Shown: positions 8,096 to 16,977 of the stretch, piece after piece
Layout: every line of letters starts with the position of its first letter
How positions within the stretch are numbered: position 1 is the first letter of the stretch
Assembly (NCBI RefSeq): GCF_000430995.1
Contig: NZ_HF952018.1
Coordinates: 1,306,449-1,370,448, forward strand
From: Thermobrachium celere DSM 8682
GTDB taxonomy: Bacteria > Bacillota > Clostridia > Clostridiales > Caloramatoraceae
Length of the DNA: 64,000 nucleotides
Direction: 5' to 3'
Translations under genes and position numbers: made by a program
The notes under the pieces: model-generated
The model's input: the letters and a program-made list of their open reading frames with translations, nothing else
What the model was told of the DNA's origin: nothing
Databases searched by the model: none

Positions 8096-9858
8096 TAAAA
8101 ATTACCCCCCTTTTCTATAGCATCAAACTTACAAACTTGTTGACATACCGAACATGCATTACACATGTTCTTATCAATAACAACTTTACCATCTCTAATT
8201 GATATAGCAGGACAACCTGTTCTCAAACATGCCTTACACTTCACACATTTATCTTGATTTATCACTAAATATTTTCCTGCCCTCTTCTTTTGAACTTCTT
8301 TAATTAATGCACATGGCTGTTTTGTAATGATTACAAATGGTTCAGTCGCATTATATGCATCCCTAACTGCTTCCTCTGTAGCCTTTAAGTCATATGGATC
8401 TACAACCCTTATATTTTCTTCCTTAACTCCTACTGCTTTTACTATGCTATATATATCAACGACTTGAGTTATTTCACCCATTAAAGTTTTACCTGTACCA
8501 GGATTTTCTTGATGTCCAGTCATAGCAGTTATACTATTATCTAATATAACTGCAACAATTGGACTTTGATTGTAAACAGCATCAATTAGACCTGTTATTC
8601 CTGAATGGAAAAATGTTGAATCTCCAACAAATCCAAAAATTTTGCCCTTTCTATTTGCCATTTTATATACCTTTTCAAATCCAATAGCTGCTGATATTCC
8701 AGCCCCCATACAAATTACTGTATCAGTAACATTAAGTGGTGGCATCATTCCCAATGTGTAGCATCCTATGTCTCCAGTTGCAACGATGTCTTTATACTTA
8801 CTTACCGCATAGAATATACCTCTATGTGGACATCCTGGGCATAATACCGGTGGTCTTGATGGTACTGCTACGTTTAATTTATATTTATCCTTCTCTTGCT
8901 TTCCAAAGAACGCTGTTTTTATTATATCTGGATTTAATTCCCCACAGATTGGTATTATATCTTTACCTATACAACTTATACCCATTGCTTTAATGTAGTT
9001 TTCTAAATATGGTTCATTTTCTTCAATTACATATAATTTTTCAACCTCAGCAGCAAACTTTCGTATTAAATCGTCTGGAAGAGGATAACTAAATCCAATC
9101 TTTAGGTATGATGCATTATCTCCAAACACTTCTTTTGCATATTGATAGGATACTCCACTTGTAACTATACCTATCCTTTTATCTCCCCATTCTATTCTAT
9201 TAAGTGGCGTATTATTTGATAGCTCCTTTAATCTTTTCAATCTTTCTTCTACCTCAACATGCTTTACCCTTGCATGCCCTGGTATCATAACATATTTAGC
9301 CACATTCTTCTCATATTCCTTAAATCCAACTTCTTGTCTTTCTGATAATTCAACTACTCCTTTACTATGGGCAATTCTAGTAGTTATTCTAAATAACACA
9401 GGTGTATCATATTTTTCACTTATTTCAAAAGCATATTTTATGTATTCCTTACACTCTTGACTATCTGATGGTTCAATCATAGCAACCTTTGCATGTGGTG
9501 CATATAGTCTATTGTCTTGTTCATTTTGAGAACTATGCATTCCTGGATCATCTGCTGATACAATAACTAGTCCACCATTTGCACCTTCATATGCTATTGT
9601 AAATAAAGGGTCTGCTGCAACATTTAACCCAACATGTTTCATAGCACATAAAGCTCTTGCACCTGCAATTGATGCTCCACAAGCTACCTCAACTGCAACC
9701 TTTTCATTTGGCGACCATTCTGAATATATTTCTTTATACTGAGCCATATTTTCCAAAATCTCAGTACTTGGTGTTCCAGGATAAGCAGCTGCAAATGTAC
9801 ATCCTGCCTCCCAAGCCCCTCTTGCTATAGCCTCATTACCTGACATTATTTTTTTCAT
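8095..9858 (-). CDS. iorA: Indolepyruvate:ferredoxin oxidoreductase, alpha subunit
   Basis: About 587 residues. The N-terminal pyrimidine-binding domain has AYPGTPSTEILENMA. The thiamine-diphosphate domain holds CPGCPHRGIFYAV and GDIGCYTLG followed by GDSTFFHSG. A C-terminal 2[4Fe-4S] ferredoxin region has two four-cysteine clusters (CVKCKACLRTGCP and CNACSVCQQVC). The longer frame begins at 9894, but ATG at 9858 has GGGGGG six bases upstream and gives the usual MKKIMSGNEAIARG start, so it is chosen. It sits 19 bases after ptb. Confidence 0.95.
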   Translation of the reverse strand: MKKIMSGNEAIARGAWEAGCTFAAAYPGTPSTEILENMAQYKEIYSEWSPNEKVAVEVACGASIAGARALCAMKHVGLNVAADPLFTIAYEGANGGLVIVSADDPGMHSSQNEQDNRLYAPHAKVAMIEPSDSQECKEYIKYAFEISEKYDTPVLFRITTRIAHSKGVVELSERQEVGFKEYEKNVAKYVMIPGHARVKHVEVEERLKRLKELSNNTPLNRIEWGDKRIGIVTSGVSYQYAKEVFGDNASYLKIGFSYPLPDDLIRKFAAEVEKLYVIEENEPYLENYIKAMGISCIGKDIIPICGELNPDIIKTAFFGKQEKDKYKLNVAVPSRPPVLCPGCPHRGIFYAVSKYKDIVATGDIGCYTLGMMPPLNVTDTVICMGAGISAAIGFEKVYKMANRKGKIFGFVGDSTFFHSGITGLIDAVYNQSPIVAVILDNSITAMTGHQENPGTGKTLMGEITQVVDIYSIVKAVGVKEENIRVVDPYDLKATEEAVRDAYNATEPFVIITKQPCALIKEVQKKRAGKYLVINQDKCVKCKACLRTGCPAISIRDGKVVIDKNMCNACSVCQQVCKFDAIEKGGNF

Positions 9859-9877
9859 CCTCATCCCCCCATATAGG

Positions 9878-10783
9878 TTATTTATTATTAGCAACTAAAC
9901 TTCCAAGTGCTATGGAGTTTAGTTTTGCTTCATGAGTATCTGCCCTTGATACTAATACAATTGGACATTTTGCTCCCATAATAACCCCTGCTGATTTTGC
10001 CTTTGCAAAATAAGTTAAAGATTTTCCTAAAATATTTCCTGACTCTATATTTGGAACAAGTAATATATCTGCTTGACCTGCTACAGGGCTTACAATACCC
10101 TTATGTTTTGCTGCTTCAATAGAAATTGCATTATCTAATGCTAGTGGACCATCTATTATACAGTCCTTTATTTGTCCTCTTTGATTCATTTTAGCTAGAG
10201 CTGCAGCATCTAATGTTGCCAGCATATCTGGGTTAACTACTTCAACAGCACAAAGAGGTGCAACATGAATTGGAGTTATGCCAAAGGCCTTTGCAACTTT
10301 TACTGCATTATTAACTATTTGAACCTTTTGATAAAGATCTGGATATGTAACCATGCCACCGTCTGTTAAGAATAATAATTTATGATAAGTAGGTACACTA
10401 TAGACCATAACATGGCTTAAAAGTCCACTGCCTCTTAACCCTTTTTCCTTATCAAGTACTGCTCTGAGTAGATCTGCAGTTCCAATTAGTCCCTTCATAA
10501 GAAAATCTGCAATATTGTCTGCAACCAATGAAACTGCAATTCTAGCTGAATCAGTTAAACTTTCTGTGTGTATTATTTCAAACTTTCCTAAATCTATATT
10601 TAGGTTTGAAGCTATTTTTTCAATCTTTGATTTGTTACCGACTAATATTGCATCAACTATTCCTAATTTTGCTGCCTCATCCACCGCCAATAAAACTTCA
10701 TCATCTTCTGCTGCTGCAACAGCAAGTTTCATCCTAGGTTGTTGTTTTACTATTTCAATTAGTTCATCAAAATTTTTTATCAT
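9878..10783 (-). CDS. ptb: Phosphate butyryltransferase (phosphate acyltransferase)
   Basis: 301 residues, the length and sequence of Ptb. Visible features are the N-terminal MKLAVAAAEDDEVLLAV, GLIGTADLLRAVLDKEKGLR, the ADILLVPNIESGNILGKSL segment conserved in the PTA/PTB family, and GAKCPIVLVSRAD. It exchanges CoA for phosphate on butyryl- or branched-chain acyl-CoA. The usual partner butyrate kinase is not adjacent. Instead the gene leads iorAB, suggesting it processes acyl-CoA made by that enzyme. Alternative: a general phosphate acetyl/butyryl transferase. Confidence 0.88.
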   Translation of the reverse strand: MIKNFDELIEIVKQQPRMKLAVAAAEDDEVLLAVDEAAKLGIVDAILVGNKSKIEKIASNLNIDLGKFEIIHTESLTDSARIAVSLVADNIADFLMKGLIGTADLLRAVLDKEKGLRGSGLLSHVMVYSVPTYHKLLFLTDGGMVTYPDLYQKVQIVNNAVKVAKAFGITPIHVAPLCAVEVVNPDMLATLDAAALAKMNQRGQIKDCIIDGPLALDNAISIEAAKHKGIVSPVAGQADILLVPNIESGNILGKSLTYFAKAKSAGVIMGAKCPIVLVSRADTHEAKLNSIALGSLVANNK

Positions 10784-10853
10784 TATTCTTCACCCCCTAT
10801 AAATATACACACTTCTATTTTAGCAAATATTTTGTATTTTTGAAATATTTCTT

Positions 10854-11519
10854 TTATTCTTCTTTTATTTTTATCGTTTCAATGCCATTTACACCTTCTA
10901 AAATACTAAGTATTTCATTAACATTTTGCATATATAAAAGATTGGTTGAAATTTCAATTTCAACGTAGTAATCATCTATTTTTTCAAGTTCTATATTTGT
11001 TATATTTATTTTTTTCTTACCTAAAATGCTTGCAATCTCTCCAATAACTCCAGGTTGATCCTTTGCAATCATCTTAAAAACAACATACCTTTTTCCTGCA
11101 ATAATTCTTTTTTCAATTTTCTTAAACCACCTTAAACAAAAATAAATAAATAGAGTAGTTATTATACCTTCAAAATAAAGTCCAGATCCTACAGCTAAAC
11201 CTATGCATGCAACAGCCCAAATACTAGCTGCTGTTGTTAACCCTTTTACATTAACCCCCTCTTTTAAAATAGTTCCTGCTCCTAAAAAACCAATACCGCT
11301 GATAACCTGTGCTCCAAGCCTCATTGGATCATAGTTAGTTACTCCATTGACTTTGTAATAATCAATAGAAATTATTTGCACTAACGTAGCACCTAGACAT
11401 ACTAAAACATGAGTTCTTAGACCAGCTGGCCTATTTTTAAACTCTCTTTCATATCCAACAATGCCACCTAATAATAGGGACAATATCAGTTTAAAAACTA
11501 CTACAATATACCTTTCCAT
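10854..11519 (-). CDS. MgtC/SapB family membrane protein with C-terminal ACT domain
   Basis: 221 residues. The MgtC signature GGIVGYEREFKNRPAGLRTHVLVCLGA is near residues 18-44, with four to five hydrophobic segments up to about residue 130. Residues about 147-221 form an ACT-like ligand-binding domain (MIAKDQPGVIGEIASILGKKKINITNIELEK). MgtC proteins are linked to magnesium limitation and F-ATPase control. The function of the ACT-fused Firmicute form is not established. It stands alone, with a clear GGAGTGATTTT ribosome site. Confidence 0.85.
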   Translation of the reverse strand: MERYIVVVFKLILSLLLGGIVGYEREFKNRPAGLRTHVLVCLGATLVQIISIDYYKVNGVTNYDPMRLGAQVISGIGFLGAGTILKEGVNVKGLTTAASIWAVACIGLAVGSGLYFEGIITTLFIYFCLRWFKKIEKRIIAGKRYVVFKMIAKDQPGVIGEIASILGKKKINITNIELEKIDDYYVEIEISTNLLYMQNVNEILSILEGVNGIETIKIKEE

Positions 11520-11594
11520 AAAATCACTCCTATTTTTTTATATATAATAAATTATATTTTATAAATTGTACATATAAACTTAAATAATTTTTAT

Positions 11595-11906
11595 GGGGAC
11601 AGTTACTTATTTTTTATCAAGAGATAACAAATAGAGTTTTGGCATTAAAGATTGTAAGAACCTAAAATATTTTAAATCACCAGCGTCTATCCCCTAGTCA
11701 GTTTAATCAAAAGTAATTCATTTAGCTTATATTTTGTCATTCTATTAAAAGAGGAAGAATATTTAAATCAAAAATAATTAACCGTCCCCATTGTGCAGCT
11801 TTTTAAAATTATCCATATATAAAAAGGCAGGTATTCTAATAAATACCTGACCCAACATTTGACATAGAACATAAAATGATGTATGAAAAAATAAGTAACT
11901 GTCCCC
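11595..11906. mobile_element. Transposase-less unit bounded by the RAYT repeat (possible non-autonomous element)
   Basis: A forward repeat at 11595-11613 (GGGGACAGTTACTTATTTT) faces two inverted copies, at 11771-11789 (complement GGGGACGGTTAATTATTTT) and 11886-11906 (complement GGGGACAGTTACTTATTTTTT). No reading frame of significance lies inside, and the interior is not visibly similar to the transposase element. It lies in the 410-base gap between mgtC and pflA, the rest of which (11520-11594) is plain AT-rich leader. Its repeats match those around the RAYT gene about 4 kb away. Confidence 0.6.
11821..11849 (-). terminator. Second terminator-like hairpin downstream of pflA
   Basis: The perfect 8-bp stem CAGGTATT/AATACCTG (11828-11835 with 11842-11849) has a 6-base loop. 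On the minus strand it is followed by CC and a run of five U. It lies inside the repeat-bounded unit. Confidence 0.6.
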
Positions 11907-11910
11907 TGTA

Positions 11911-11951
11911 AAAAAGCAAAAAGGATGTCCTATTTTACTAGGACATCCTTT
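11911..11951 (-). terminator. Terminator of the pflB-pflA operon
   Basis: The perfect 13-bp stem AAAGGATGTCCTA/TAGGACATCCTTT (11920-11932 with 11939-11951) is followed on the minus strand by a U-rich tract. The pflA stop codon is inside the stem. Confidence 0.85.
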
Positions 11952-12661
11952 AATTCAGCTGATAATATATTTTTTAGATATTCTAATCTTTCTTTTGATA
12001 ATGGTTCCACACCTTCTAATCTATACTTAATACCTAATTCTTGATATTTATTAACTCCGTGCACATGGTATGGCAAAAGCTCAACCTTTTCAACATTTGG
12101 AATGGTTTTTATAAATTGGGCAAGAGCTCGTATATGTTCTTCTCCATCCGTTATTCCTGGAACTACAACGTGCCTTATCCACATTTTTGTATTGTTTCTC
12201 TTTAACGCATCTAAAAACTCAAAGAAACCGTGTCTGTCATATCCTGTAAGCTTTTTGTGTTCAATATCATCGATATGTTTTATGTCTAGAAGAACCAAGT
12301 CAGTGTACTTTAGTATTTCATCATACATTCCAATGCCGTATCCTGACGTATCAAGGGTTGTGTGAATTCCTTCTTCCTTACACCTTTTAAAAAACTCTAT
12401 TACAAATTCAGGCTGGAGGAGGGGGTCTCCGCCTGAAAGTGTAACTCCGCCTCCTGAATGATTAAAATATATTTTATATCTTTTTACCTTCTGAATTAGT
12501 TCTTCTACACTAATCTCAAATCCGCCCTTTTGATCCCATGTATCTGGGTTATGGCAATAGGCACACCTTAACTTACATCCTTGCATAAAAACTACAACTC
12601 TAATTCCAGGTCCATCCACAAGTCCCATTGTCTCAATGGAATGAACTCTTGCCGTTACCAT
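11930..12661 (-). CDS. pflA: Pyruvate formate-lyase activating enzyme (radical SAM)
   Basis: 243 residues, normal PflA length. The radical-SAM motif is in QGCKLRCAYCHNPDTWD (about 28-44), followed by the glycine-rich SAM contact GGGVTLSGGDPLLQPEF. It uses a [4Fe-4S] cluster and S-adenosylmethionine to generate the glycyl radical on PflB. It lies 13 bases after pflB on the same strand and shares its terminator. Confidence 0.97.
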   Translation of the reverse strand: MVTARVHSIETMGLVDGPGIRVVVFMQGCKLRCAYCHNPDTWDQKGGFEISVEELIQKVKRYKIYFNHSGGGVTLSGGDPLLQPEFVIEFFKRCKEEGIHTTLDTSGYGIGMYDEILKYTDLVLLDIKHIDDIEHKKLTGYDRHGFFEFLDALKRNNTKMWIRHVVVPGITDGEEHIRALAQFIKTIPNVEKVELLPYHVHGVNKYQELGIKYRLEGVEPLSKERLEYLKNILSAELKDVLVK

Positions 12662-12674
12662 ATTCTACTCTCCT

Positions 12675-14900
12675 TTATATTCTTTCGTGGAATGTTCTCT
12701 TAATAACATCTAGCTGTTGTTCTCTTGTTAGTCTTGTGAAGTTTACTGCATATCCTGAAACTCTTATTGTAAGTGTTGGATACTTTTCTGGATGTTCCAT
12801 AGCATCCATTAATGTTTCTCTGTTTAGTACGTTTACATTTAGGTGGTGTGCATTTTGTGCAAAGTATCCATCCATTATAGCAACAAGATTATTAACTCTT
12901 TCTTCCATATTCTTTCCTAGTGCATCTGGAAGTATTGAGAATGTATTTGATACACCATCCATACAATTTGTATATGGTATCTTAGCAACTGAATTTAATG
13001 ATGCTAGAGCTCCTTGTATATCTCTACCATGCATTGGGTTTGCACCTGGTGCAAATGGTTCACCCTTCTTTCTTCCATCTGGTGTTGAACCAGTCTTCTT
13101 ACCATAAACAACATTTGATGTAATAGTTAGTACTGATAGTGTATGAACTGCATTTCTATATGTTGCATGTTTTCTTAGTTCGTTTATAAACTTTTCTGTT
13201 AATTCTACTGCAATTTGGTCAACTCTATCATCGTCATTACCGTATTTTGGGAATTCCCCTTCTATTTCAAAATCAACTGCTATTCCATCAACTCTTATTG
13301 GCTTAACTTTAGCATACTTGATAGCACTTAATGAGTCAACAGCAACTGAAAGTCCTGCTATACCAAATGCCATTAATCTCTCTACTTGTGTGTCATGTAG
13401 AGCCATTTGTAGTGATTCATATGCATATTTATCATGCATGTAGTGAATTACATTCATTGTGTTTACATATAATCCTGCAAGCCATTCCATTACCTTTTCA
13501 AATCTCTTCATTACATCATTATAATCTAAATATTCACCTTGTGGAATATCCATTTTTGGTCCAACTTGTATTCCTAGCTTTTCATCAACACCACCATTTA
13601 TTGCATAAAGCAGTGCTTTAGCAAGGTTTGCTCTTGCACCAAAGAACTGCATTTGCTTACCAACCTTCATAGCAGATACACAGCAAGCTATAGCGTAGTC
13701 ATCACCAAAAATTGGTCTCATAACATCGTCATTTTCATATTGGATTGAGTCAGTCTTAATTGACATTTCAGCACAGAACTTCTTAAAGTTTTCTGGAAGC
13801 TTAGTTGACCATAGAACTGTCATATTTGGTTCTGGTGCTGGTCCAAGGTTTACTAGAGTATGAAGGAATCTAAAGCTATTTTTAGTTACAAGTGTTCTTC
13901 CATCAACACCCATACCACCAATTGCTTCTGTTATCCAAGTTGGGTCTCCAGCAAATAGTTCATTGTATTCTGGTGTTCTTAAGTGTCTTGCTAGTCTAAG
14001 CTTCATAACAAATTGATCTATAAGCTCTTGAGCTTCTTCTTCAGTTATTACTCCATTTCTTAAATCTCTTTCAATGTATATATCAAGGAATGTACTTACT
14101 CTACCTAGTGACATAGCAGCACCATTTTGTTGCTTAATTGCTGCAAGGTATGCAAAATATACCCATTGTACAGCTTCTTTTGCATCCTTTGCTGGTCTTG
14201 AAACATCATATCCATATGATGCAGCCATTTCCTTAAGCTCTTGTAGTGCTCTTATTTGTTCTGTTAATTCTTCTCTTAATCTTATTGTTTCTTCTGTCAT
14301 CGCACCTACAAGTTTATTTCTATCTTCTTGCTTCTTTTCTATTAGAAAATCTGCACCATATAATGCAAGTCTTCTATAGTCACCAATTATTCTTCCTCTA
14401 CCATAAGCATCTGGAAGACCTGTTATAACTCCTGATTTTCTTGCAAGCTTCATTTCATCAGTGTATGCATCAAACACACCTTGATTGTGGGTCTTTCTAT
14501 ATTTTGTAAATACTTCAACTATGTTTTCATTTACCTTATATCCATAGGCTTCAGCAGCTTGAGTTGCCATTCTAATACCGCCCCATGGATTTACAATTCT
14601 CTTAAGTGGAGCATCTGTTTGGAAACCAACAATCACTTCGTTTTCTTTATCTAGATATCCAGGTTTGTATGCTGTTATTCCTGAAACTGTATCTGTATCT
14701 AAATCAATAATTCCTTTTTTAATTTCCTCTAATATAAGCTTCTTAGCTTGTTCCCAAAGCTTTATAGTTCTTTCTGTAGGTCCAGCTAAGAAGGATGCAT
14801 CACCTTCATATGGTGTATAGTTCTTTTGTATAAAATCCCTTACATCTATATCTTCAGTCCAACGACCTTCAACAAAACCGTGCCATTCGTTAAATCTCAT
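12675..14900 (-). CDS. pflB: Formate C-acetyltransferase (pyruvate formate-lyase)
   Basis: 741 residues. Visible signatures are the paired active-site cysteines in [16 protein letters not shown] (about 407-409) and the C-terminal glycyl-radical motif RVSGYAVNF near residue 715. It converts pyruvate and CoA to acetyl-CoA and formate under strict anaerobiosis. It is the first gene of a two-gene operon with pflA. A promoter overlapping a Rex-like operator lies about 155-180 bases upstream, fitting control by the NADH/NAD ratio. The ATG has a good AGGAGGTAATT ribosome site. Confidence 0.98.
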   Translation of the reverse strand: MRFNEWHGFVEGRWTEDIDVRDFIQKNYTPYEGDASFLAGPTERTIKLWEQAKKLILEEIKKGIIDLDTDTVSGITAYKPGYLDKENEVIVGFQTDAPLKRIVNPWGGIRMATQAAEAYGYKVNENIVEVFTKYRKTHNQGVFDAYTDEMKLARKSGVITGLPDAYGRGRIIGDYRRLALYGADFLIEKKQEDRNKLVGAMTEETIRLREELTEQIRALQELKEMAASYGYDVSRPAKDAKEAVQWVYFAYLAAIKQQNGAAMSLGRVSTFLDIYIERDLRNGVITEEEAQELIDQFVMKLRLARHLRTPEYNELFAGDPTWITEAIGGMGVDGRTLVTKNSFRFLHTLVNLGPAPEPNMTVLWSTKLPENFKKFCAEMSIKTDSIQYENDDVMRPIFGDDYAIACCVSAMKVGKQMQFFGARANLAKALLYAINGGVDEKLGIQVGPKMDIPQGEYLDYNDVMKRFEKVMEWLAGLYVNTMNVIHYMHDKYAYESLQMALHDTQVERLMAFGIAGLSVAVDSLSAIKYAKVKPIRVDGIAVDFEIEGEFPKYGNDDDRVDQIAVELTEKFINELRKHATYRNAVHTLSVLTITSNVVYGKKTGSTPDGRKKGEPFAPGANPMHGRDIQGALASLNSVAKIPYTNCMDGVSNTFSILPDALGKNMEERVNNLVAIMDGYFAQNAHHLNVNVLNRETLMDAMEHPEKYPTLTIRVSGYAVNFTRLTREQQLDVIKRTFHERI

Positions 14901-15053
14901 ACAAATTACCTCCTTATGTAGAGCATCTTTCTTGAGTCTATTATATAACTTTTTTGTATCTGTATCAATACCTTTTTTGCTTATTTTTCAATATTTTCTC
15001 CACTATTTTTTAACCTGTTATATTACACATATACACCTGTTATAATGTTAAAA

Positions 15054-15082
15054 TATATATAATCTTGTTAAGTTTCTGACAA
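15054..15082 (-). promoter_or_regulatory. pflB promoter overlapped by a Rex-like operator
   Basis: On the minus strand TTGTCA (15077-15082) and TATATA (15054-15059) are spaced 17 bases apart. Overlying the -35 and spacer is the 18-bp imperfect palindrome TTGTTAAGTTTCTGACAA (15065-15082, plus strand), close to the Clostridia Rex site pattern TTGTTAA-N4-TTAACAA. Rex represses fermentation genes when NADH is low. Its action here is inference. A further pair of TATAACAGGT direct repeats lies downstream, between about 15010 and 15045. Confidence 0.5.
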
Positions 15083-15137
15083 TAATTATTATTGTTTAAC
15101 TAGTTTTATCTTTGTTGTGTATATTTTTTATAAATAC

Positions 15138-15340
15138 AAAAGTCCCATGAAGTATTTAAAGCATCTTTTAAATTAGCTTAGCTCCTATCCTTTTTCTTAT
15201 TTAAAAGGTCCTACACTTAAATTTTCCTCTCAACAAATAAACCAGAACATTTTCCTATATTCGGGCCTTTTAAAAATTAAAAAACTTACAGTTGCTAAGC
15301 TAACCAAAAGACACTTAAAATATTCCTTCACGGGACCTTT
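15138..15340. repeat. 203-bp imperfect palindrome (structured RNA, MITE or split terminator)
   Basis: The two ends are complementary over about 85 bases each with small interruptions. Left blocks GTCCCATGAAG, TCTTTT, TAGCTTAGC and TTTAAAAGG are matched on the right by complements of GTCCCGTGAAG, TCTTTT, TAGCTTAGC and TTTAAAAGG. It lies between the 3' end of the hydroxyacid dehydrogenase gene and the pflB promoter, and has no coding potential. The remainder of the 14901-15394 gap holds the pflB promoter and otherwise only AT-rich sequence. Confidence 0.65.
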
Positions 15341-15394
15341 ATAATTATTTCTTTAAAATATAACTTTATTATATTTGACAAATATTATATTGAA

Positions 15395-16411
15395 TTAATA
15401 TCTTATAACCCTCTCATCAATGTCCTTAATACTCTTACATCCTGTTAAGATCATAGCAGACTTTAGCTCATTAGCTATCTTGTCTATGTATGCCTTTACT
15501 CCTTCTGCTCCTCCTCCAAAGGAAGCTGTTACAAATGGTCTTCCTATCAATACAGCATCTGCACCAAGTGCTATCATCTTCAATACATCAACACCTGTTC
15601 TAACTCCTCCATCCGCAAGAATAGTTATCTTACCTTTTACTGCCTTTGCAATCTCTGGTAAAACCTCTGCAACACCTGGTGTATGGTCTAATACTCTTCC
15701 TCCATGATTTGATACTACTATAGCACTTGCACCAGTTTCTACAGCAAGCATAGCATCATCAACAGTCATAACTCCCTTTAGAATAAATGGAAGCTTTGTT
15801 GATTGTACTAGTTCCTTTATCTCTTCTACTGTCTTTGGTCCTACTGGTTTTCCATATAATGCTAATGTAATAAGCCCTGCTGCATCTATATCAACACCTA
15901 CTGCAAAAACTCCAGCCTCTTCAGCCATCTTTATCTTTTGTATAATATTCTTATTTTCCCAAGGCTTTATTATTGCAATACCTTGACCTCCAACCTTTTT
16001 AAGCTCTTCTAAATTAGTAGGAAGGAAGGTGTCAATAGCAGTATCTCCAACTATAGGATATATCCCTGCATCTAAACATCCATTTATTACCCAGGAAATA
16101 TACTCTCTTTCAGTAAACTTTCCTCCCATATTTAATATTGTCCCTGAAACAGGCGCTGCCATTACAGGTATTCTTAGCTTTTTTCCAAATAATTCAATAG
16201 AAGTATCAGGATCCTTTGCATCGTGAATAACCCTCATGTTTACCTTTACTCTATCAAGTGCATCATAATTAGCTAAAAAAGCACTTCCTGTACCTGTACC
16301 TCCCATTCCTGGAACTTCTCCTGCACATGCTTTCCCATTACAAACAGGACATACTCTACAACTTCCATTTAAATTTTCCTTTGCCTTTTTTAAAATTTCC
16401 TTGTAATCCAT
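15395..16411 (-). CDS. FMN-dependent alpha-hydroxyacid dehydrogenase with N-terminal cysteine cluster
   Basis: 338 residues of TIM-barrel FMN enzyme (lactate oxidase / glycolate oxidase family). Visible are MAAPVSGTI, the catalytic SNHGGRVLDH stretch near 233-242 and the phosphate-binding ILADGGVRTGVDVLK plus IGRPF. Unusually, the N terminus carries four closely spaced cysteines (C18, C21, C24, C29), absent from classical aerobic members. This could hold a metal or iron-sulfur centre. In an anaerobe it is more likely a dehydrogenase than an oxidase. The substrate is unknown. It shares a strand with yfcE 14 bases upstream. Confidence 0.85.
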   Translation of the reverse strand: MDYKEILKKAKENLNGSCRVCPVCNGKACAGEVPGMGGTGTGSAFLANYDALDRVKVNMRVIHDAKDPDTSIELFGKKLRIPVMAAPVSGTILNMGGKFTEREYISWVINGCLDAGIYPIVGDTAIDTFLPTNLEELKKVGGQGIAIIKPWENKNIIQKIKMAEEAGVFAVGVDIDAAGLITLALYGKPVGPKTVEEIKELVQSTKLPFILKGVMTVDDAMLAVETGASAIVVSNHGGRVLDHTPGVAEVLPEIAKAVKGKITILADGGVRTGVDVLKMIALGADAVLIGRPFVTASFGGGAEGVKAYIDKIANELKSAMILTGCKSIKDIDERVIRY

Positions 16412-16425
16412 ACCTCATCCCCCAT

Positions 16426-16977
16426 TTATATTTTATTTTTTTCAATTACTTCACCATTATCAATATTAACAAATACTATGTAACCATCTTCAAAATATGC
16501 TAGCGAAGGAATTTCATCTCCTTTTGGAACAGATATGCTACCTGGATTAACTATTACTGAATTTTTGTATCTTTCAAACCTTCTTACATGAGTATGGCCT
16601 AAAACCATTACGTCAATATTAAATTTGTCTATAATTAATTTTATTTGTTCATCACTATATTCATGGCCATGATTTACCATAAACCTTACCCCATCTTTTT
16701 CAAATAAGACAACAGGTGTAAATACTGGATATTCAAGAACCATCAAGTCAACTTCAGCATCACAATTTCCTCTTGCAATTATAACTGGCTTATCTATCTT
16801 TTTTAGTTCTTCTATCAAGCCTTGAGGATTATACCCATCTAATATTGGATTTCTTGGTCCATGATATAATACATCTCCAGCACAAAGAATAACATCTGCA
16901 TCCTTTAACAGTTCTATTGCTCTTTTAAATCTATGCGGATACCCATGAATGTCACTTATCAATCCAATTTTCATCAT
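16426..16977 (-). CDS. yfcE: YfcE-family metallophosphoesterase
   Basis: 183 residues. The calcineurin-like metallophosphatase motifs appear in order: GLISDIHG (D-x-H), CAGDVLYHG (GD), RGNCDAE (GNxD), NHGHE (H) and VLGHTHVRR (GHTH). These six sites bind two metals. The family hydrolyses phosphodiesters in vitro; the in vivo substrate is not known. Its start overlaps the preceding acetyltransferase gene by 26 bases. AAGGAGGAGATA precedes two adjacent ATG codons, either of which could start it. Confidence 0.9.
   Translation of the reverse strand: MMKIGLISDIHGYPHRFKRAIELLKDADVILCAGDVLYHGPRNPILDGYNPQGLIEELKKIDKPVIIARGNCDAEVDLMVLEYPVFTPVVLFEKDGVRFMVNHGHEYSDEQIKLIIDKFNIDVMVLGHTHVRRFERYKNSVIVNPGSISVPKGDEIPSLAYFEDGYIVFVNIDNGEVIEKNKI

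Noticed and set aside
15138-15340. The palindrome as a T-box or other known riboswitch
   Set aside because: No T-box core (TGGnACCGCG) or other familiar riboswitch core is present, so it is left as an unassigned structure.
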